Below, piece by piece: positions 33,156 to 41,858 of a stretch of DNA of 64,000 nucleotides. The DNA comes from JAWXUK01 sp044432725 (lineage in GTDB: Bacteria > Bacillota > Clostridia > Oscillospirales > Oscillospiraceae): the NCBI GenBank assembly GCA_044432725.1, contig JAWXUL010000005.1, forward strand, positions 1 through 64,000, in the 5' to 3' direction. The first letter of the stretch is position 1, and each line of letters opens with the position of its first letter. The notes beneath the pieces were generated by a model. That model was not told the DNA's origin and ran no database searches. It saw nothing but the letters and a program-made list of their open reading frames with translations. The position numbers and the translations under genes were made by a program.

Positions 33156-34427
33156 ATGGGGAATATTTTTTTAGAGCATGGGAAATTGGGCTTAAACCGA
33201 TGGGGTGGCGTGATTGATGAGGAGTTTTTACGAGATTTACGAGGTGCGAGGGGGATCGCAACTTATCGAGAGATGGCAGATAATGATGACATGATTGGGG
33301 CTTCGTTGTATGCCATTGAGATGATGATTCGACAAGTGAAGTGGCATGTGGTTTCTGCGGGGGCTTTGGAAGCAGATGAACGCTGTACAGACTTTGTCCG
33401 CAGCTGTATGGAGGACATGGACATGCCATGGGGGGAATTTATCTCTGAGGCACTTAGTTTTTTGATTTATGGTTGGTCATGGCATGAAATTGTATATAAA
33501 AGAAGAGATGGGAAAGGGAGCAAGTTTTCTGACAATTTAATTGGGTGGAAGAAGCTTCCTATTCGCAGCCAAGAGACTTTGGACCATTGGGAGTTTGAAG
33601 GAGATGATTTATGCGGTATGTGGCAATCTTCTCAGCCTGATTATAAGGCTGTGTTCATTCCAAAAGAAAAGTCTTTACATTTTCGCACAAAGTCCCAAAA
33701 GGGGAATCCAGAAGGGAGAAGTATTTTGCGCAATGCCTATCGCTCTTGGTTTTTCAAAAAGAGATTACAAGAGCTGGAAGGCATTGGGGTGGAGCGTGAT
33801 TTGGCAGGACTGCCTGTGCTGATTACCCCTGAGGGCTTGGATTTGTTTGCCAGTGAAAATGCAGGACAGAAGGCAGTGGCAGATCGGGTGGTGAGAACCA
33901 TCAAACGAGATGAGAATGAGGGCTTGGTCTTGCCGTTTGGCTGGGATTTGAAGCTTCTTTCCTCCGGGGGGAGTCGTCAAAATGACACCAATGCCATCAT
34001 CGAGCGTTATGATAATAAGATAGCTTCTACCATGCTGACGGATTTTGTGAAGTTAGGACATGAGGGGGTGGGGTCTTATGCCTTGTCCTCTGACAAGACG
34101 GCATTATTTGCCACAGCTTTGGGGGCATTTATGGATTTAATCTGTGAAGTGATGAACAGTCAAGGGATTGGGCGACTTGTGGATTTGAACAGATCAGCCT
34201 TTTCTGGGATTTCTGGCTATCCTAAGTTGGTGCATGGAGATATTGAGAGCCGTAATTTAGATGAGCTGGGAAGCTTTTTGAAAAATACGGTGACTTCTGG
34301 GGTGTTGACACCAGACGAAACTTTGGAGGACTATTTGAGAAGAGAGGCTGGTTTGCCAGAGAAAGATGAGGCAGGTAGCTATGAAAATCGAGAGAAAATT
34401 TTAGTGGAGCGAATGTTTGGAAGATGA
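33156..34427 (+). CDS. Phage portal protein (DUF935-like, XkdE position)
   Basis: This 423-aa protein of the Mu gp29/DUF935-type portal group has an N-terminal region with REMADNDDMIGASLYAIEMM, a central SFLIYGWSWHEIVYK, LHFRTKSQKGNPEGRSILR, and a stem region with SSGGSRQNDTNAIIERYDNKI. Portals form the dodecameric ring joining head to tail through which DNA is packed. No terminase gene precedes it, although in PBSX and related phages the terminase genes lie immediately upstream. AGAGGTG precedes the ATG. Gene order downstream follows the PBSX xkd operon. Confidence 0.88.
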   Translation: MGNIFLEHGKLGLNRWGGVIDEEFLRDLRGARGIATYREMADNDDMIGASLYAIEMMIRQVKWHVVSAGALEADERCTDFVRSCMEDMDMPWGEFISEALSFLIYGWSWHEIVYKRRDGKGSKFSDNLIGWKKLPIRSQETLDHWEFEGDDLCGMWQSSQPDYKAVFIPKEKSLHFRTKSQKGNPEGRSILRNAYRSWFFKKRLQELEGIGVERDLAGLPVLITPEGLDLFASENAGQKAVADRVVRTIKRDENEGLVLPFGWDLKLLSSGGSRQNDTNAIIERYDNKIASTMLTDFVKLGHEGVGSYALSSDKTALFATALGAFMDLICEVMNSQGIGRLVDLNRSAFSGISGYPKLVHGDIESRNLDELGSFLKNTVTSGVLTPDETLEDYLRREAGLPEKDEAGSYENREKILVERMFGR

Positions 34428-34468
34428 TAGTTTTTGATATTGCATGAGAGAAGGGCATGTGTTAGAAT
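34425..34468 (+). promoter_or_regulatory. Phage late-type promoter module, copy 2
   Basis: The same 25 bp as copy 1 (34425-34449, starting inside the portal stop codon), then TTGCAT (34440-34445), 17 bp and TAGAAT (34463-34468). The repetition of element and spacing argues for a real, specially regulated promoter. Confidence 0.75.
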
Positions 34469-34480
34469 GGAATCATGAAG

Positions 34481-34520
34481 AAGTGGGTCATTCCTGTTGG
34501 GATGGCACATTTCTTTTTTT
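34481..34520 (+). terminator. Leader terminator of the second phage module
   Basis: AAGTGGGTCATTCC-TGTT-GGGATGGCACATTT (14-bp stem with three wobble pairs and one mismatch) followed by CTTTTTTT. It begins about 6 nt after the predicted start of copy 2. Its sequence is unrelated to the terminator of copy 1 although the layout is the same. Confidence 0.7.
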
Positions 34521-34568
34521 ATGTTCTGCTGGTTTTCCTTTGGGTATCAGCGTGAGGGGGTGAAAAGG

Positions 34569-34982
34569 ATGAGACCAATTTTGAAAGTAGACAGGGAGCG
34601 ACGACAGGTATTTGGTTGGGCTTCTGTGTCAGTGCGGGTCAATGGGGAGGTTGTTTGTGATTATCAGGGGGATAAAATCGCTCCTGAGGTTTTAGAGCAA
34701 GCGGCTTATGAGTACACAGCCAACTTTGGTGTGGCAGGGGAGATGCATGAGAAGTCCCATGTGGGGAAGCTGATTGAATCGGTGGTATTTACCGAGGAAA
34801 AGGGCGATGCTATGGGGATCCCACTGGGGATTTTGCCCCAAGGTTGGTGGGTCGGATTTCAGATTTCCGATTCTTTGGTTTGGGAAAAAATCAAGGATGG
34901 GACATATACTATGTTTTCCATTGAAGGGACGGCAAATCGAGTAGACGAGAACCGTTGTTTGTGGGAAGAAGAAAAATTTTAG
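34569..34982 (+). CDS. XkdF-like prohead protease (Peptidase S78_2 type)
   Basis: This 137-aa protein matches the XkdF protease domain: VFGWASVSVRV at the start, MHEKSHVGKLIESVVFTEEK in the middle (His likely catalytic) and TYTMFSIEGTANRV at the end with the catalytic-type Ser. XkdF-type enzymes mature the capsid. The open frame reaches back to 34497, but that part overlaps the leader terminator; the ATG at 34569 has GAGGGGGTG before it, so it is chosen. The scaffold half is a separate gene (34999-35625); in XkdF it is fused. Confidence 0.82.
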   Translation: MRPILKVDRERRQVFGWASVSVRVNGEVVCDYQGDKIAPEVLEQAAYEYTANFGVAGEMHEKSHVGKLIESVVFTEEKGDAMGIPLGILPQGWWVGFQISDSLVWEKIKDGTYTMFSIEGTANRVDENRCLWEEEKF

Positions 34983-34998
34983 GGAAGGTTGTGAAATT

Positions 34999-35625
34999 GT
35001 GGCGTATCACTTAAAAGATTTGAAAATTACCAGTACAGATTTAGTGGATCAGGGCGCAAATCCTGATGCACAGATTGGACTTTTCAAAAGCTTATTTTCT
35101 GGGCTGAAGTCGGGGAAGGGTAACGAAATGGAAGAGAAGAGGGTCTATTTGGAGGAGGGCAGTAGCCGTTCCTTTGATGATGTGCTGAGAGAAGAAGTGG
35201 GAAAGGGAGCCTTTCAAGAAGAAATCATAGGTGTGAATCCTAATATTTCTGGAGAAAAGGAAGTTTTGAAGGCATATGAAAGCAAGATTTCCAAGCTGGA
35301 GAACGCCCTTGCCTTGGTGGAAATGGAACAGGTCGCAAAGTCCTATGAGGTCTTGGGCTATGAGCCCAAAACGCTTGCCAAGAAGCTGTGTGTCATGAAG
35401 GCTTCTGGGGGATATGAGGACTATATTGAGGCTTTGGACGTTGGCTTGACTTTGCTTGGGAAAAATTCGCTGTTTCAGGAGATTGGGCACTCGGCTGTTT
35501 ATACGGCACAGGGTGTTGAGGATTTGATGAAGGGCGAAGGTTGTTCGAGAGAGGCTGCTTTTATGAAAGCTTATGAAGAAAATCCAGAATTTGCAAGAGA
35601 GTATGATTCTGGCTATTACAATTAG
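34999..35625 (+). CDS. Scaffold-like protein (C-terminal half of XkdF type)
   Basis: This 208-aa protein begins with VDQGANPDAQIGLFKS, the motif that in XkdF-family proteins follows the protease domain, then has a charged coiled-coil region (about 85-115, EVLKAYESKISKLENALAL) and a helical C-terminus. A role as capsid assembly scaffold is inferred from motif, position between protease and capsid genes, and coiled coil. The start is GTG at 34999. It is probably coupled to the protease gene 16 bp upstream. Confidence 0.72.
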   Translation: MAYHLKDLKITSTDLVDQGANPDAQIGLFKSLFSGLKSGKGNEMEEKRVYLEEGSSRSFDDVLREEVGKGAFQEEIIGVNPNISGEKEVLKAYESKISKLENALALVEMEQVAKSYEVLGYEPKTLAKKLCVMKASGGYEDYIEALDVGLTLLGKNSLFQEIGHSAVYTAQGVEDLMKGEGCSREAAFMKAYEENPEFAREYDSGYYN

Positions 35626-35637
35626 GAGGAAAAAAAG

Positions 35638-36033
35638 ATGGGATTTGAGTATAGTAATTCTTTTGTGCAGACATCAGCGACAGTGAGAGAAGCGGCTGGG
35701 GAAGTGCTGGAAGGGGCTTGTCACAAGGCGGTTGCTTATGACAGCAGTGGAGATGTGGTCCTTGCACAAGAGGGGAAGTCTGCCTTTGGCTTGCTACTTT
35801 CTAGCACTGGGGACAAAGTTTCTGTGGGGGAAGAAGTAGATGTTTTGGTGAAAGACGTTGGTTTATTAGAGGTAGCAGAAGCCGTTGACAAAGGGGATTT
35901 TGTTACGATTGAGGATGGTTGCGGAAAAGTGGCAAGCTCTGGGGACTATGTGTTTGGGCGAGCGATGACGGCAAGTTATGAAGCTGGGGACTTGATTCAG
36001 GTGAGAATTGGGGCTTTTGGCGCTGTGATTTAG
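35638..36033 (+). CDS. Capsid cement/decoration protein (DUF2190-like)
   Basis: This 131-aa beta-rich acidic protein of the capsid-stabilising type has an SH3-like pattern with HKAVAYDSSGDVVLA, KSAFGLLLSS, the barrel GEEVDVLV and VFGRAMTASYEAGDLIQVRIGAF. Its position before the major capsid gene fits a head decoration protein. AGGAGG precedes the ATG. The 99 bp that follow hold only a small hairpin (GGAACC / GGTTCC near 36036). Confidence 0.75.
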   Translation: MGFEYSNSFVQTSATVREAAGEVLEGACHKAVAYDSSGDVVLAQEGKSAFGLLLSSTGDKVSVGEEVDVLVKDVGLLEVAEAVDKGDFVTIEDGCGKVASSGDYVFGRAMTASYEAGDLIQVRIGAFGAVI

Positions 36034-36132
36034 GAACCAGAGGTTCCAATAGAGGAAAATGGGCGAAAGAATGGTTCGTTGTGGGAGCGATTCCCTTTGT
36101 AACAAAGGAATAGATGAAAGGTAAGTGAAGGA

Positions 36133-37185
36133 ATGAAAGTAGAAAATCAATTAGGTAGAATGGATCCAGGGGTGATGGGGGAGATGCTCTTGAGCAAGAA
36201 GTTTAAGCCCCACGGGTATTTGACTGGTTTGTGTTTGCAACAGGTACAAAACCCGCTCAATTATGTATCTGGGAAGATTTTTCCCATTGTGCCTGTGGCC
36301 CAAAGCTCTGGGTTTTTTCGTGAGTTTTCCAAGGCTGATTTAATGAGAGATGGGGTAGCTGGTAAGCCTGAATTAGGTCATGTGGCACCCTCTATTTTAG
36401 GCAGTCGGGAGCATATGTATACTTGTTCTGTGGAGCAAGTTTTGACAGGGATTGATACGATTTCTCAGGTGGATTATGACAGAGCGGGGTTCACAGGTTT
36501 GGGGAATCCACGGATTGCCAAGGCGAAATGGGTTGGGGACCAGATTGCACTCCATTTGGATGTGCAGTGGGCGAAGAAATATTTCAATGCAGAGGTATGG
36601 GATAACGTACTAATTGGAGAGGATAGTCCTTCTGGTTCTGGGGAATTCATAAAATTTGACCAAAGTGCTTGTGATCCTGTTGCTGTGATTGGTGGCATTA
36701 TGAGTGATATGATGGAACGAGGAATGTATGAGCCCAATAAGATGTGTATTGGGAAACGTGCCTTTGATGCTCTGCGAACTCATGAAGGTATTTTGGACCG
36801 GATTAAGTATCAGGGATCAGAAGGGAATCCAGCCAAAGTGACGGAAAAAGTTCTGGCTTCTTTGTTTGGCTTGGAAGAGATTGTGGTGGCAAAGGCATTG
36901 GTGAACAATGCACCTGTGGGGCAAGTGAATGTGGAGTACATTTGCAATCCAGATGATGTGTTGTTGGTTCATACGACGAAAACACCATCTATGGAGGAGC
37001 CATCTGCAGGGTATACCTTTATGTGGGATCCTTTGGGCAATGGTCAGTTGACACCAACCAGTCATTATGAAGGAGCCCCCAGTGATCATTGTGAATTGAT
37101 TGAAGGTTTGGTGGCAGCAGACCATCAGGTGGTCTGTCAGGATTTGGCTGTTTATCTATCTGGTGCTGTGACAGCCAAGGAGTAG
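36133..37185 (+). CDS. Major capsid protein
   Basis: This 350-aa protein resembles HK97-fold major capsid proteins of Mu/PBSX-like phages: an N-terminal arm, an E-loop segment with SGFFREFSKADLMRDG, a YSVEQV-like CSVEQVLTGIDTISQVDYDRAG, and a P-domain with NKMCIGKRAFDALRTHEGI. The C-terminal part has FMWDPLGNG. It appears complete, so head shells could be made. AAGTGAAGGA precedes the ATG. Confidence 0.85.
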   Translation: MKVENQLGRMDPGVMGEMLLSKKFKPHGYLTGLCLQQVQNPLNYVSGKIFPIVPVAQSSGFFREFSKADLMRDGVAGKPELGHVAPSILGSREHMYTCSVEQVLTGIDTISQVDYDRAGFTGLGNPRIAKAKWVGDQIALHLDVQWAKKYFNAEVWDNVLIGEDSPSGSGEFIKFDQSACDPVAVIGGIMSDMMERGMYEPNKMCIGKRAFDALRTHEGILDRIKYQGSEGNPAKVTEKVLASLFGLEEIVVAKALVNNAPVGQVNVEYICNPDDVLLVHTTKTPSMEEPSAGYTFMWDPLGNGQLTPTSHYEGAPSDHCELIEGLVAADHQVVCQDLAVYLSGAVTAKE

Positions 37186-37195
37186 GAGGACAATT

Positions 37196-37600
37196 TTGAA
37201 TTATAGTTATGAGCCTTTGAGGATAAAGGTTTTTGGAAAAGATCGTATGCGTTTTGAATTAGGTGACACCTCGGTGGAAGGTGGGGAGGATACTTCTGCC
37301 TTATGCGATGAAGAGTACGAAATGATGCTAGATGGTGTGACATCCACCACCTGGCCAGAGGCAAAGCTGGAGATTTTGTCGGCTATTTTGCATAAGATGG
37401 CTTTTCAGGTGGATACCAAGATAGATACACTGTCCTATGATTTTTCAGCCAGAGTATCGGCTTGGGAGACCATGTATCAGGATTTGAAGGACGAAGTGGA
37501 AGAGATGAATTTTTTCAAATCTATGCCATCCATGGGGCAAATGTCCAAGGGGCATTTCTGGGATGGCTTGCATGACAACAGCGCTGCTGGGCGGTGGTAG
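37196..37600 (+). CDS. Head-tail connector-like protein (adaptor)
   Basis: This 134-aa mostly helical acidic protein directly after the capsid gene is where PBSX-like phages encode the adaptor ring (gp15/gp6 type). Supporting features are SALCDEEYEMMLDG and a long helix SARVSAWETMYQDLKDEVEEM. The start is TTG at 37196 with AGGAGG 8 bp upstream, overlapping the capsid stop region closely. Assignment is by position and size. Confidence 0.6.
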   Translation: MNYSYEPLRIKVFGKDRMRFELGDTSVEGGEDTSALCDEEYEMMLDGVTSTTWPEAKLEILSAILHKMAFQVDTKIDTLSYDFSARVSAWETMYQDLKDEVEEMNFFKSMPSMGQMSKGHFWDGLHDNSAAGRW

Positions 37601-37965
37601 AAATGATGTTTGGGTCTGCGGTATTTCTTGCCACTGGGAAAGGGGTATTGACCTTTCAGGTGCTAAGACGTTCCTCACAAAAATCCTCTGGGGGGAGGGT
37701 TTTGTTGGGGGAAATGGAAGCGTTGGGGGAGATACGTGGCTCTCTTGCCAAATCCAGAGGGTCGGAGAAGGAACGTTGGAAGCAACTTTCTCATCCTGTG
37801 TCTCATGTAGTGATTCTGAGAGGGGTACCAGAGATTTCTTTGCGAGTGGGGGATGTTTTACGTTTGGGAGAGCGAGAGTTTTTGCTGAATGCACTTCCTT
37901 ATGATGTGGGGGATTTGGGGCATTGGACACAGCTCTATTGTGATGAGCGAAGGGATTTGCAGTAG
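37594..37965 (+). CDS. Head closure (stopper)-like protein
   Basis: This 123-aa protein overlaps the previous gene by 7 bp. The C-terminal beta-strand region SLRVGDVLRLGEREFLLNAL is typical of small SH3-like head-closure proteins that seal the portal after packaging. The start is GTG at 37594 or ATG at 37603. Assignment is by position, size and this motif. Confidence 0.6.
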   Translation: MVEMMFGSAVFLATGKGVLTFQVLRRSSQKSSGGRVLLGEMEALGEIRGSLAKSRGSEKERWKQLSHPVSHVVILRGVPEISLRVGDVLRLGEREFLLNALPYDVGDLGHWTQLYCDERRDLQ

Positions 37966-38022
37966 GGGACTGGGGCTAATTAGAGTGGAGAGAAACAAAG
38001 AAAAAGGAAAGAAGGTGGGGAG

Positions 38023-38463
38023 ATGGGGGATTTATCTGTCATCTTGGAAGGGGCAGTGGAGGAACGGCTTGCATTGATTGAGGCAGAGGTGGGGCGACGT
38101 GCTGTCCTTGCCTCTCGCTCCTTGCGTGATTCTGCCCATCGGGTGCTGGAAGGGGAGCGTTCTGGGCGAATTTATGCTTATGGGGGTTCTCGGTACCGTG
38201 CTTCGGCTGCGGGGGAGGCACCAGCGAGACGCTCGGGAAAGTTTCGTCAATCTTGGGGGACCTATGTTCAGACTGGGAAAAGTTCTGGGGGATATGTTGC
38301 CCGTGCTGGTGTGGAATCTGGTTTGACGGTGGGGGGACATTTGTTGGGGGACTTGTTGGAAGAGGGGACAGAACGAATGGCGCCTCGCCCTTATAAAGAA
38401 GCTGTGATTAAGGGTGCACAGGGGGAGATTTCGGCTTTGTTCGGGAAGGTGATTTATGATTGA
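38023..38463 (+). CDS. Neck/tail-joining protein (HK97 gp10-like)
   Basis: This 146-aa basic protein has the gp10-type pattern: a helical N-terminus with RAVLASRSLRDSAHRVL, APARRSGKFRQSW in the middle and a terminal segment RMAPRPYKEAVIKGA (the family often shows APRPFL followed by a helix). It joins the tail to the head in long-tailed phages. It overlaps the next gene by 8 bp. Confidence 0.72.
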   Translation: MGDLSVILEGAVEERLALIEAEVGRRAVLASRSLRDSAHRVLEGERSGRIYAYGGSRYRASAAGEAPARRSGKFRQSWGTYVQTGKSSGGYVARAGVESGLTVGGHLLGDLLEEGTERMAPRPYKEAVIKGAQGEISALFGKVIYD

Positions 38464-39364
38464 AGAATTGCTTGTAAGGCAGATGGTGGAGGATGGGTAT
38501 TTGTCCTCTGTCCTTGCCCAATATGGGGGAGAGCCAGCGGTATTTTACCAAAAGGCACCCATGGATGAGGATGTGAATTGGTCTGGGAGTTCCTTTCCCC
38601 GTTTGCAGTTTAATTTGGATTTTAGTTTTGACCCAGAGCGAAAGCAAGCGGGTACTTTGACAGTGGACATTTGGGCTTGTACAGTGAATGAGACGGAGGA
38701 CGGGGGTAATTTGGACAGAGCTATTGCCCAACGTTTGGAAGAAATCATTTCAGGGGTATTTTATACCCCGAAGACTGGGAATACCCTTTGTGCTGTGTGG
38801 GAAAATTCGGTGGCATACATGCGAAAGGCTGCTGATTTAAACAGTGAGATTAGTCCTGTGGAGACCTATGGCATTGCAGTGACCTTTGATTTGATTGCAT
38901 TTCCTACCCAAGATAGTTTTCAGCCTGATCCCATTTCTGCTTTGCAGAGTTTTGCGAAAGAGGTTTTTCCCAGTTGGAAGGTGATTGGGTTGGAAGAGTT
39001 ACCAGAGATCTGGAAGCCTAGGGACAGCGAGCCAGCCCTTTATTGGCGTATGGCAGGTGCAGAGATGACACGGGAAATTTTTTCTTGTACATGGTATCTT
39101 GGGCAGTTTTTCGGTCATATTTCTTGCGAAACCGTGGAAGCACGTAATCGCTGTGCCAGAGGTATTTTAGAGGTATTGAGAGGGCGACAGGACTTGCTTT
39201 TGGAGGATGGCTCTTTTCTACGATTGACAAAATCTAAGTTTCATCATGATGGGAATCCATTATCACAGGGGCAGATTGCCTTGTGGGGGGAGTTTGGGGT
39301 GCTGGCATCACGGTATGTTGACCTTTGTGAAGATGAAATTTTGAATCATGGGTATCTGAACTAA
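38456..39364 (+). CDS. Tail terminator-like protein, two-domain
   Basis: This 302-aa protein sits where a tail terminator of about 140 aa is expected. The N-terminal half (about 1-155) has the terminator pattern FDPERKQAGTLTVDIWACT followed by a helix and VTFDLIAFP. The second half (about 165-300, REIFSCTWYLGQF to GEFGVLASRY) looks like another, more diverged copy of the same fold. It is about twice the usual length, so it is either a fusion or an internal duplication. A 150-bp non-coding gap follows. Confidence 0.6.
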   Translation: MIEELLVRQMVEDGYLSSVLAQYGGEPAVFYQKAPMDEDVNWSGSSFPRLQFNLDFSFDPERKQAGTLTVDIWACTVNETEDGGNLDRAIAQRLEEIISGVFYTPKTGNTLCAVWENSVAYMRKAADLNSEISPVETYGIAVTFDLIAFPTQDSFQPDPISALQSFAKEVFPSWKVIGLEELPEIWKPRDSEPALYWRMAGAEMTREIFSCTWYLGQFFGHISCETVEARNRCARGILEVLRGRQDLLLEDGSFLRLTKSKFHHDGNPLSQGQIALWGEFGVLASRYVDLCEDEILNHGYLN

Positions 39365-39542
39365 GGTCAAGGAGATAGCAATTTTCTTTGATTGGGAAAA
39401 AGCAGACGGAATTGTTTACAATAACCCTTTTCACTTTTGGTGGAGAGGTTATTTTTATATATATTTTGTGGAATGAAGGCAAGTCTTTGTCCTTCTTTTT
39501 TTATGGAATGAGGAAGAATTGCCAAAGAATGGAGGAGAAAAA

Positions 39543-39800
39543 ATGGAAGAAAAGACAAAAGAAAAGTCTAAATCAAAAGGCGAGAAGCTTGGCGAGGAAA
39601 AGCAAAGGAAAAAAGAGAAAACAGACTTACCAGAGTTTTTCGAGACGAAGTATGATGCTTTGGAGCTTGCCAGTCGATTGGCAAGAAAGTATCGCTTGCG
39701 TTCGGATTTGGTGTTGGTTGCTTTGTCTGATGGGCAGATGTACACAGTGAAAGAGGCAGAATCATTGATTTTTGCACTAAAAAAAAGGAAGGTGAATTAG
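39543..39800 (+). CDS. Small charged phage protein before the sheath gene
   Basis: This 85-aa protein has a Lys/Glu-rich N-terminus (MEEKTKEKSKSKGEK) and a C-terminal helical part with LVLVALSDGQMYTVKEAESLI. PBSX-like clusters often carry a small unassigned gene here. The ATG at 39543 has GGAGG upstream and is preferred over 39519. The stop is directly followed by the sheath ATG, so translation is coupled. Function is unknown. Confidence 0.6.
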   Translation: MEEKTKEKSKSKGEKLGEEKQRKKEKTDLPEFFETKYDALELASRLARKYRLRSDLVLVALSDGQMYTVKEAESLIFALKKRKVN

Positions 39801-41231
39801 ATGGCTAGTTTTTTTACAATAGGAGAGACAAAAACCAGACCTGGGATGTATTATCGTTATGAGAATTGGGGGACACCTCCTGCTGCTGGGGCAGATGATG
39901 GCAAATGTGCCTGTACCCTTCGCTCTGATTGGGGTCCACTGGACTCGGCTGTTTTACTGGAGAGCTATGATGTCATTGGCGATTATTTTGGTTCTGGGGG
40001 TGCAGAGGGCTCGGTAGAGGTGCCTCTGGAGCAGTTTTATGGCGGTGCCAAATCTGTTCGAGCAGTGCGAGTGGGCACGGGTGGAACCAAGGGCTATTAC
40101 AAAGTGATGGATGAAGGGGGGACAGAGGTACTTTCTCTTTTGTTGAAGTATGTAGGTTCTCGTCCTTTGACTGTTACCTTGCGACCCACAGTGGATGGAG
40201 AGCTTGAGGGAGATACCAGTGGCTATGAGTTATTGATTTTAGAGGGAACGACGCAACTGGAGCGAATCACCTTTGACAATCATTCTGGAGAGAAAGAGGC
40301 ATGGGATTTGACTGGGAAAGCCAGCAATTATGTTGATTTCTTGACCATTGCTGTGACAGATTCTAAGCTTGCCACCTTTGACCAAGGTTTATTTGTGGGT
40401 GGAACAGATCCTGAGGTGACAGTGGATGCTTATGCCAATGCTTTTGGGATTTTGGAGAATTATCGCTGGAATGTCTTGGCTTTGGACACAGATGATCTGT
40501 CTGTGCAGATGATGTCACAGGCTTTTGTAAATCGGATTTACGAAGATGGGATGTTTGCCATGGCTGTGGTGGGGGAAGCAACCACCACGGCTTTTGAGAC
40601 AAGACTTGCCAGAGCTTCTGCTTTTAATGACTATCAAATGGTCTATGTGGGATCTGGTTTTGTGGATATGTCAGGGAAGGTGTATCAGGGGGTCTTGGCT
40701 GCTGCTCGGATTTCTGGGCTGATTGCGGGGACAAGTTCTAGCAAATCGGTGACCCATTTATCCTTGACAGGGGCTGTGGATTTGGTGGAGTATTTATCCA
40801 ATGCACAGCAAGAAGAGGCCATTGCAGCAGGGATGCTCACCTTTTCTTTATCATCCAGCAACGTTGTCTGGGTAGAATCTGGGGTGAATACCTTGGTGAA
40901 CTTGGGGGATGATCAAGATGGGGGATGGCAAAAAGTAAAGCGAACGAAAGTGCGTTTTGAGTTGTTCCAAAGACTAGCGGACACTGTGGAGGGGCTGGTT
41001 GGTCGTGTGAACAACAATTCTGACGGCAGAGCCACCATCATTCAGGCTTGTAACAATATTTGTAATACCATGGTGGCAGAAGGGAAGCTTCACACAGGGG
41101 CTTTTGTTTCTATTGACCCTGATAACAGTCCGGCTGGGGACTCGGCATGGTTTGTGGTGTATGCAGATGATGTGGATGCTTTGGAAAAGTTATATTATAA
41201 CTTCAAGTTTCGCTTTGCAGTAGAGGATTAA
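39801..41231 (+). CDS. Contractile tail sheath protein (XkdK-like)
   Basis: This 476-aa sheath subunit begins TRPGMYYRYENWGTPP and has YGGAKSVRAVRVGTG in its first domain. The conserved sheath core follows in the C-terminal half: VESGVNTLVNLGDDQDGG, KVKRTKVRFELFQRLADT and a final YYNFKFRFAVED strand that forms the inter-subunit mesh. It contracts to drive the tube through the target envelope, so the particle is myovirus-like. Confidence 0.92.
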   Translation: MASFFTIGETKTRPGMYYRYENWGTPPAAGADDGKCACTLRSDWGPLDSAVLLESYDVIGDYFGSGGAEGSVEVPLEQFYGGAKSVRAVRVGTGGTKGYYKVMDEGGTEVLSLLLKYVGSRPLTVTLRPTVDGELEGDTSGYELLILEGTTQLERITFDNHSGEKEAWDLTGKASNYVDFLTIAVTDSKLATFDQGLFVGGTDPEVTVDAYANAFGILENYRWNVLALDTDDLSVQMMSQAFVNRIYEDGMFAMAVVGEATTTAFETRLARASAFNDYQMVYVGSGFVDMSGKVYQGVLAAARISGLIAGTSSSKSVTHLSLTGAVDLVEYLSNAQQEEAIAAGMLTFSLSSSNVVWVESGVNTLVNLGDDQDGGWQKVKRTKVRFELFQRLADTVEGLVGRVNNNSDGRATIIQACNNICNTMVAEGKLHTGAFVSIDPDNSPAGDSAWFVVYADDVDALEKLYYNFKFRFAVED

Positions 41232-41241
41232 GGAGGATATT

Positions 41242-41730
41242 ATGGGGAATGGATTGAATGACCAAAGTATTTTAGACGTTAGAAAGCTAATGTCGGGGAA
41301 GGATGGGCGACTTTTTGTCACAACGGATGCTGGGGAGAATATTTTTCTGGCTGAAGTGGCAGAGTTCACGGCTTCTTTGGATATGACCAATGCAGATGTC
41401 CAACCAGTGGGCAGTACACTGATCTATGCAGTGACCACTGGTTATTCTCTTGCAATTTCTGTGAAAGAAATGTTGGTGAGAGATGATGTGATGGGGGCTG
41501 AATTGATTGAGAGATTAAATTCAGGATGGATGCCGGCTTGGGATTTTCAGGGTGCCATGGTGCGTCCTGATGGACAGGAGCAACGGATTGTCTATCGAAA
41601 TTGTGTCTTGGCAGGTTCTGTTTCCCTACAGAATCTGACTCCAGGCGCCATTGTGGAGCGTAATTGGAGTTTTAGATGTAATGCCACACCTGAGATGCTG
41701 TCACAGCTGACAGGGGACATTACTTTATAA
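41242..41730 (+). CDS. Tail tube protein (XkdM-like)
   Basis: This 162-aa protein placed directly after the sheath gene has the XkdM pattern: an N-terminus with LDVRKLMSGKDGRLFV, FTASLDMTNADVQPVG in the middle and IVERNWSFRCN before the C-terminus. It forms the inner tube of contractile tails. AGGAGG precedes the ATG. The 128 bp after it hold no recognisable feature except the ribosome site of the next gene (AAGGAG). Confidence 0.9.
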   Translation: MGNGLNDQSILDVRKLMSGKDGRLFVTTDAGENIFLAEVAEFTASLDMTNADVQPVGSTLIYAVTTGYSLAISVKEMLVRDDVMGAELIERLNSGWMPAWDFQGAMVRPDGQEQRIVYRNCVLAGSVSLQNLTPGAIVERNWSFRCNATPEMLSQLTGDITL

Positions 41731-41858
41731 ATCTTAACTTTTGGGGGCTTGCCTTTGATTGGTTCAAATGCTTGGTGGATCTTTGGGGATTCACTGAGTA
41801 TTTGTCAGTTTAAGGGCTTTTCCTAACATAGTAATGTATATTTGAAGGAGTTTAACAC

